Source: Amphiura filiformis (lineage: Eukaryota > Echinodermata > Ophiuroidea > Amphilepidida > Amphiuridae). From it: a stretch of DNA of 64,000 bases. Made by a program: the position numbers and the translations under genes. The DNA is taken from the NCBI RefSeq assembly GCF_039555335.1, contig NC_092637.1:2872001-2936000 (forward strand). Direction: 5' to 3'. The notes under the pieces were generated by a model. That model searched no databases, was not told where the DNA came from, and was given only the letters and a program-made list of their open reading frames with translations. Positions 48,001 to 57,000 of the stretch are shown piece by piece; the first letter of the stretch is position 1; the number at the start of each line of letters is the position of its first letter.

Positions 48001-51000
48001 AAAAAAAAAATAAAACAAGAAAAGAAAAAAAAAAGACAAAGAAAACGATTCTGAATACGAAGAATGTCTTTCTGATATCAAATAAATTTCATTGTTTGGA
48101 ATTCACGATATAATACAAATTTTATGACAAATTATTAAAATTTGATATTTTTCACATTTTGATATATAACAGTCCTCAAGTAAATATCATAAATCTAATG
48201 ATATATTCTTAAACAGTCCCTGGCATACCATACATGTATAGGCCTATGTATAGTACATTAGTCTGCCTGAGCTGTTTTGTGCTGTTTAAGCAACTTTAAA
48301 CATAATTTCCATAAAATGTAAGCTTTTACTGTCAGATATGTCCCTTTTAATTTTGAGCAGAACAAGTGAGGTAAAGCAAAGAAAATTGGAATTTACTACT
48401 ACTAGCGCCAATGAATGTTATACGATTGTAATGCTGTACGATCCTCTGGGTGTGTGTGTGTGGGGGGTGCGTATGTGTGTCCTGCACGCGTATTTTTCTG
48501 CAACTATAACGGGACGCAATACGATACCGGTATGTTATAAGAATCAAACTTACAAGAAAGATGGCTCTTGTCAAATCCTACAATTCTGTCAGAGAAAATA
48601 TGCATATTTGCATTAAATTTTTATTAATTGACATAATTGATTAATTAATAAATATTTTATTTAATGATTTACCATAATTCCAAACATGTCAAACAATATG
48701 TCAAATTAAAGCTAATGAAATGCTTTATAAATTGGTCAGAGCACATTTTGCAGAATGCATTTAGTATTTTAGTTACATGATTCCAAACATTCTATTCCAA
48801 TTTTTTGCTACACACGCATAGGAGCTGTACTTTTAGAATCCGCGCCTAATCAATAATAATAGTCTTTCACTCCATTGTCAAAGTACTGTGCTCCCCGTAG
48901 CATTATAGTGACCAGGTCGCGATATTTTTTTCCTAGTCAACATTTGCATCACATAATACATTTACATGATATAGGCCTATATGAGGCTGGATTGAGCTGT
49001 GTTCAGTTTTATACGGCGGATTTATTGCCATATAATTATTACCTCTTACTTAACAAAAGAAAAACAAATTTATTCCAATTAAAATTCTACCAGGGTTCGA
49101 ACCCACAACCTTTTATTTAACAGTCGAGATCGAATACCACTACGCTGTGAGTGCTTCTGCCAGAAATGCGTTTGTTCATCATACTTATTGATTACGGAAT
49201 AAATCGCAAACACACGATATATATATATTACTTGTAATAAATATGTATAATCTCCAATCAATAATGAACCTTGCCTCCGACTATGCGGTTCCTATGCAAA
49301 TGTTGACTAGTAAATTAATATAGGCGACCAGGTCCTAGAGTGTGATGGTTTTGTAGCAGAGGACAGTGCTCATTCAAGCCTGTCAAGGTCAGTTAGTAGC
49401 CACTTGCTGAATGGATGGCCATTATCAGCTATCAAAGAGATACCTTGTGCAGCTGCCAATCACAGTAGAGGTTTGATAACATTTTGTTAAAACCCAAATG
49501 TGATATAAGGACAAAGCTGTGCATGTTGGTACTTAATTGTTTGGATTCTTATGTTGAAATTCCCTTGTATTAGTATTTTTATGTGTAGTGTATATTGTTC
49601 ATAAATTATATAGCTTTTAAATTTTGGGCATTTTTGCTCTGTTGCACTGTACCATTATGGAATTTGAGCAAATCAATTACCGACACAAGCAGGTATACAG
49701 TGTATTGTTTTAGTTTTATTTCGTATCTCAGGAGCACAGCTCACTTGGTAAGGCGTCAGAATTTGGTACACGAGCGCTTCGAACTTTAAATCGGAAGGTG
49801 GTGAGTTTGAGCCTCATCACGGTAGCATTAATTTTATAAACCAAATATTGTTCGAACTTTTCATATTTGTTTTTCTTTTATTGTTTCTTTTTCTTTGTCT
49901 TTTTTTTTCTTGTTTTATTTAATTTTTTCATTATTTTTCTTTGATTCATATTGCCAGGGTAAGGAGTGGAGGGAACTAACGGCCCATTCAGTGATTTTTT
50001 CATCTGGACGATCGTAAAAATCATCAAAATTCAGATTTTGTACAATGATATAGTCAGTAATAATCTTTTGATCATTATATGTGATGCGATCAAGCCAAAT
50101 CAGTCGGAACTCGCAAATATTGATTTTGAGATATAGCCAAACAAATGAAATATTTCCTTTTGTTCCCTTTTGTTTTGGAAAGTCTTTCATTGCTCATATC
50201 TTTGGAACTGGTTGTTCAATTTCAATGGAATTTTCTGCAAAATCCAGCTTTGTAAATGCTTTTTCCTATCCTAAAATAAACTGAAAATTTCATATTTCCG
50301 AGTTCCGACTGATTTTGCTTGATCGCATCACATATGACTATCATCATCCGAAGAGCAGTTTCAGACAATTGCTTGGGATTGTTGGGGCAGAGGTTATCTT
50401 TTGAATTCTTTCATGACCGCTGAAGCAGAGTCAAACCTGTCAAGGACACTCGGCGTGAATTGAACTGATTTGATTTATATACTGACAGTATATATAAATT
50501 AGCTACATGTAGGCCTATTTGAATGGGGCTTCAACTTCGTCGATACTGCCGTTTTCTTGGGGTTTTTGCCATTTTTTTCATTAAATTTTTTTATAAAAGT
50601 AACAATTTGATTTTTTTTTCACTTTCGCTGGGATCACTGAATGGGGCTTTGCAACGCGATATATTCAAAACTTGTATTCACCTACTGTTATAGCATTAAT
50701 CCGATTATTACACAACTTCGCCAGCGTATTCAAGACATCCAATGCAAATAATCACCTAGAGCGTGTTTATAGTGAGCCAGATTATGCGGTATTTAGCTGG
50801 ACTGCCACGCAGTCTATATTTGTTTATGTTTTACTAACCATTGCAAATCTAGACTACGCGGTAGTTTAGCTAAATAACGGAAAGATTGTCTCACTATAAA
50901 CACGCTCCTAGATTATGACGTTCATACCGTAAATATGGCGGAGTACTCAAATTCATTCAACAAAAGCATGATTACAAGCTATTGCAATCTACCGCGACAG

Positions 51001-54000
51001 CTCGTCTCACACACATAACAAATGCACTATAGGCTCAAATAGGTTGACGACAACGTTTGATTGAATGCACTGCATTGCGCCATGATTACGGTGAAGGACA
51101 CCGGTTCAAATCCTTTGTATGGAGCTAATCAATAATTTCACGCACATCCTCTATTATTGCCCAATTATTGCCGGGGATGATTGCACACTGTAAAAGAGCT
51201 ATTGTTATAATGTTTGATGAAATCGTGTTTAACTATTTGCTTAAGAAAGGCACAATACAGATAAAGCAGACAGATTTACTACATGTGGTACATGTATATG
51301 GTCGAATCCAACCAAAAGTGTCCACGGGCCAAAAATAAAAGTCCGAAATAAAAATGTCTCCACAATTTTTTCCTTTTGCCCATTGATTGATGACATATTG
51401 GCCTTATAGGAACCAAAAGTGCCATTACTAATCTTGAAAAATAAATCCAGGACGTGTGATAGTAAATGTGATGTCAAAACCCAATGTTACCTACGAATAC
51501 CACTAGGATGCTTTCACTATCGCAATACTAATCAACCTAAAACAAATGGAATATTCCCATTAACGCTTTTTTCGTGTAATGTAGACCACAGGGTGTCAGG
51601 TAAATGCTAGCTCAACCAGAAAATATTTGTTTTTATTTTTATAACGCGATCATTATGATCTTAGTCAATTTATGCTAGTTTATTTTTGAAAATGAAGTTT
51701 AGGTAAGTTTCTGTATTTTATTTATCAAATGAGTATGAATCAATTTACACATTGTATAAGAACGAGTAGGATATATGTTTTCAAGAATATTAGGAATTAT
51801 ACGCATACACCTAACGCTTTATACAATGAAAAGGTGAAGAAACCCGGTATTCAGAGGTAACATGAGCGATTTAACAATATCTATATTGAGTTTAGAGGTT
51901 TAAATTTTGCTATTATGGTAATGAATTAATAAAATGGTAGTTTTTAGATGTCTTTCAGATGGTACGTCCAAATGAATAAATGCTATTACCTTAGATCAAA
52001 AAAATTGTGATGCTTTTAGCAAGATTTTGACCACTTCATTTTGATATACAAGTAGTTAATCAGCCATTTTACATAATAAATAATTGTTGAATGAATCCGT
52101 TTATGGGTAATAATAGTGTCCTGGGGTACCGCTTAAAGTTTTTGACAATTAATTTCCATTGGTAGGGACACTTCATTACACATGTCATGTATTATGTTGT
52201 ATTCGTAAGTAACATTTCGGTATTTGTAGGTAAGAATTAGACTTTTGGTTGATATCGCAATCAACACTTCATTTTATAAAGCACTTTGAATGTATTATTT
52301 TCTTTATGTGCGTTTATTGATACTTTAGACCCTATCATGTATTAATAATGTCGGTTCACAGCGGTTGAAAGAGGATTGAAGTAAGAAACAAAGGCACTAA
52401 AGTGACTTTAATTTGCTTAATTGCACACAAATTGCTTAAAATCGTTATTGCAGACTTGTGAAGTCCATCTTGGAGTCAGTTACGTCTTGTGGCCTTTCGT
52501 TTGAGGGCAACTACAATTAGCTTTATACCAGGGTCCATCACTGTGTTGTCTAGATCATGAGACAATGAGAACAGTCGTTTTTTCCATGGTATTCGTAGGT
52601 AACCTTAGCGAAAACGTCAAAAGTTACCTTCGAATAAATCAATTTGGACACAAATTACTCAGAAACCAGAAGGTCGGTAAACATTTAAAATGAAGCACAC
52701 ATGACAGTTGACAAATCCAAGTATTTATCCCTTCTAATCTTCTGCGAATCTGATTTTTCTTTCAAATGAGCAGACCGTCGTCTATTTCAGTACATATTTT
52801 TCAACAATTAAGCCGTATTCAGTTTTGTATGGTGGGCATGTATGTGAATTCGCAACTTTCATTCACATATGATTTGATAGCAAACATAACGGCCTTCGTT
52901 ATGTACCACTATGGGCATTGGCATGAATGGCGGTGTTTCACAATACTGTCATGATGTCAAATTGTATTTGTAGTTAACATTCGGTTACCGAAATTTACCT
53001 ACGAATACTTGCTTTTATTGTTGACATCTCAGAAATATTTAAACGCAGGTTATTGAAACTTGGTAGAAATAAAGAGTGTATTACCCTGCACCTATTGCTT
53101 AACTATTGTTTACTATTCTCTCAGTTTGTGGAAATGACACAGCTTTTAACATGTATTCGGAGGTAATGCATATTTTTTACCAAACCTACCTTTGTGCCAT
53201 TTAGAATTTCTGGCAGCTAAACAAAATAATAAAGATGTCCGAATGCAATGCATTTCAGTATTGGACATATCAAAGCTTGTATAAATTAGCATTTATTAGT
53301 GATTTCCATTTTTAAAGATATATCTACTGCTATGAAAAATTGTATTTGTAGGTAATGTAAAAAAATACCACTCAAAAAATTATCACAAAAAATTCATAAT
53401 TATGTACAAATATGTGAAAAATTGAACAGGCAATCTTTGAATACACACCTTTCAGGAAATCAATTTAGATTCAACCCAATGACTTCTTTTCATAACTGAT
53501 TTAGATGTTTTTAAAAATAATTTAAGAAATATTTTGAAAAAATGGGTAAAAATAACATGTTTTGGGGTCTCTGTGTCTACGTTTTTTCACCGAAGGGGGT
53601 ATTATTATATATGGCGCAAAGCGTATGGTCAAGGCAAATAAACACAATACAAAAACGAATGCCAATTGATTAACACTTTTAAGTTATGGCCCTGAACATG
53701 CCGTGTACACTTTTGGTTGGATTCGACCATATACATATAGGGAATGTGTTCGAGTATTACCTAATTATAATAGGGGAGTATAAAAAAATGAATTCACACC
53801 CCTTTCAAATGTCGAGCCAAAGTGCAGGCCCTATGATACGAAAATCAATCACTCATGACTGGCCACTGTATTTGTCTACAAACTTGCAAGGGGGAAAAAA
53901 GACGATTAATACAGTTATGGCCCCTGAAAGTAGGAATGTTTTGGCGATGGTAAAAGTATACAAAAAAATCCACAAAATATGGTGAAAACAAACTGCTAAT

Positions 54001-57000
54001 CACATTTTTGGAATTGCTACTCAAATCTGAAAGTGAGTAGCAGTTTTCGCTACACAAAAAAATAGATGAAAATCGAACACTGTTCTCGAGTAAGCATGGT
54101 AAGCTAGGCTGTGTATTTTCCTTAACAATGCTGATGAAAGTGTAGCTATCTATTTTCACTTTCAGTTTAAAACTGCCACATTAGTTTTAATTGTGAACAG
54201 CTCTGTATTTTGAGAACCGTACTTCGATATATAAATTGTCATTTCAGAGACTTCAATAGTTAACAAACTTTGAGGGTTTGGATATTAACAGCATTGGACA
54301 TAGCTGGTATCGTGTAGCAAAATGCTACACAATTTTATCAATTTACTACACAATTTTTGAGTTGAGTAGCATTTTTATGCCATAGTTTAGAGTTACACAC
54401 GTCACTGAAGTATTACTATTGCTATGCAATTACGCATTAAACAATGCTTAATTCCAACACTGGGGTACTACATAGCTACAATGAGAACAATAAATAGGTA
54501 TGACAGGGAAACCTCAGTTAACACATTTACTAGTCAGCCAAAATGGCCTAAACCGGCAATACAAATTTACATTGTCATTGAAATTTAAAAGAACTGCTTG
54601 CTCAAGGAAACCTTCATAAGGGCTATTTCATTATAAATGACACGTTCACAAAAATGGCTTTTATCATATCTGGTTGATATAATTAGGGTGATAATGCAGT
54701 GTTATTAACTTAATTCTAAGTATGCCACAAACTACAAGCTACATGAGCATTTTTACAGAATTCTGTCTATTTTTTGTATAAAAAATTGCCAAAAGGTACA
54801 TTTTAACCCAATTTTGGAGTCCCATTTCATTTTGCCCATGTATTCTGAATTAATTCTTTGAAAAATTAGGTACATTCTATGGCAATGTGCTTGTTGCAAT
54901 GAAAATATGATATGTGTGGAACATCATGCAAGTTGAATGGTGAAAATTGGTGCAAAAATGTTAAAATTCCGTAGATTCTTGCAAAATTGGCATTTTGCGT
55001 TAAATAAAAAAATGAGTGTCCTCTCCAATTCATGCCTCCATTTTTGTTAACATTAAAGAGGCAATATAAACCCTTACCCTACCTGTATAATCTGTGTTAT
55101 ATTACCAATTGATGGGACAGGGCACTGATTGAGGAATTCATTTATTTTACATACAGTAGACCACTTGTTCTTGATACCACAGTTCCGCGTTAAAAATTTG
55201 TCCTCTCCAGAACTGAAGTTAATTACTAATTGTTGAAATAAGAAGGATTATATCATAGAATGTGAAATTTGTAGAGGAAGAGTGGTCTTCCTTCTACCAA
55301 GGTGGCACATGATTTGGTATTTGTTGCATTTTTGCAAGCCTGTATCCACGATTCTGTTTGCAATTTAACAAATGTCCTCTCTAGCACAATTATGTCATTT
55401 CCATGAATTGGTAAACAAACTAAAAAATAAAAATTTCAAAGAGCCAAACCCACAAGAAATTTTAGCATTTTATTGCAAATTATGCTTACAAACCACTTTA
55501 GTGTTCAAATTATTGTCCAGTTGTTGAGAACACATATGATATTATTCTGCATTGAACTTCGGTTAGCTAAAAATTGCAATATTCCTAATTTAACCAGAAT
55601 ATTAACCCTGTTTGTAGTGGATTTTAAATGCTGGGGATCTTTTATGCAATAATATTGATGCAATAATATTGATGCAGCTATTTCTAAAGTTAAAGTATGC
55701 TTTATTATGTGTTAAAAATGTGTCCTATCCAGAACAAATGACACAGGAGGGTCTTTTATTTTAGGTTTTCCATGACTAGTACAACAGATTGACGCAGAAT
55801 ACTCACTTATGCATCAGTGTAGCTATTGGGCAGGACAAAATGACTATTTCATGAATTTTTCATGTGAAGATAAAGTTTATCCTTAAGGCTAATGAAAGTT
55901 GACTCCCAGTTTCCCGTTACCCGACTCCGGTCAGAAAAAAATGCCGATCAAATATTTCATTATTTTCCATTATTTCATTATTTCACATTTTTCAAGTTTT
56001 TAAGAAAAAAAGGATAGTTTTAATGTCATCTTTCACGTCCGACACGTATTTTAAGCACTTTTACGCCGACCCTGACCGGCCCGAATAGTCTTTGCAAACG
56101 CTGGGTTAAACTACGTGGTAAAATGGCGATATCGTAGGGCGCATTTACTGGAGACTAGGAATTCCCTGCATCTAAGTTTCTCCTACCACTAAATGGATAG
56201 ACCGAACACAAAGAGAGGCAGCCAAGTTCGCGGGAACCAGCGTATGAACAAATATGAAAGCATTTCTACCGTGCACTATGTAGCGCTATATATAGACAAC
56301 ATCAAAATAAATAAAATAAACAAAATTTGAAGTCAAATTTATTCTGCTTTTCTTACAAATATTTATGTATTTAATAAAATAAACTTATAAATAAAATGAT
56401 TTATTTGTCAATTTCTTGCATGGTTGTTTTATTATTAACACGTGCACCCTGTGATGATTTTTACCAGCAACCTCCAGTTTGTGCAAGTAGACAAACTAAT
56501 TTCCGTATAAATATTGCTTCCAAAGATGTGCTAGTGGAGAGTAAGTTTGGTTTGTAAAAAGTAGTGTGCAATAGAACACACAGACACCGTGTATTTATGG
56601 AAAAGTGGTTCTCCAAAGACTATCATGGACTTCTGGTGCTTTCATATGTTGCACAACCTATAGGATAATTTGAAGATTCCAAAGAAGATGTGCTTAATTA
56701 AAATTTGTTTTGAAGTAAAGCATGGTCATTACTAACTATACTTTATTATTTTATTTGGGCCTCAAAACATAGCATTCCGTAATTAACTTTGCACCGATAA
56801 CGAAAGTTTGAAAATAATGAATAATGAATAATGAAACAGTCACCTACCCAGTCATGAAAAACTATGTAACGGGAAACTGGGGATCAACTTTCATTAGCCT
56901 AAAATATGTAGTAATTTTGCACCATTTATCTGGATTAGTATCAATTTACTAATTGTTTTATATTGAAACTGGCATATTAAGACACTGAAGTGTAAAGGAA

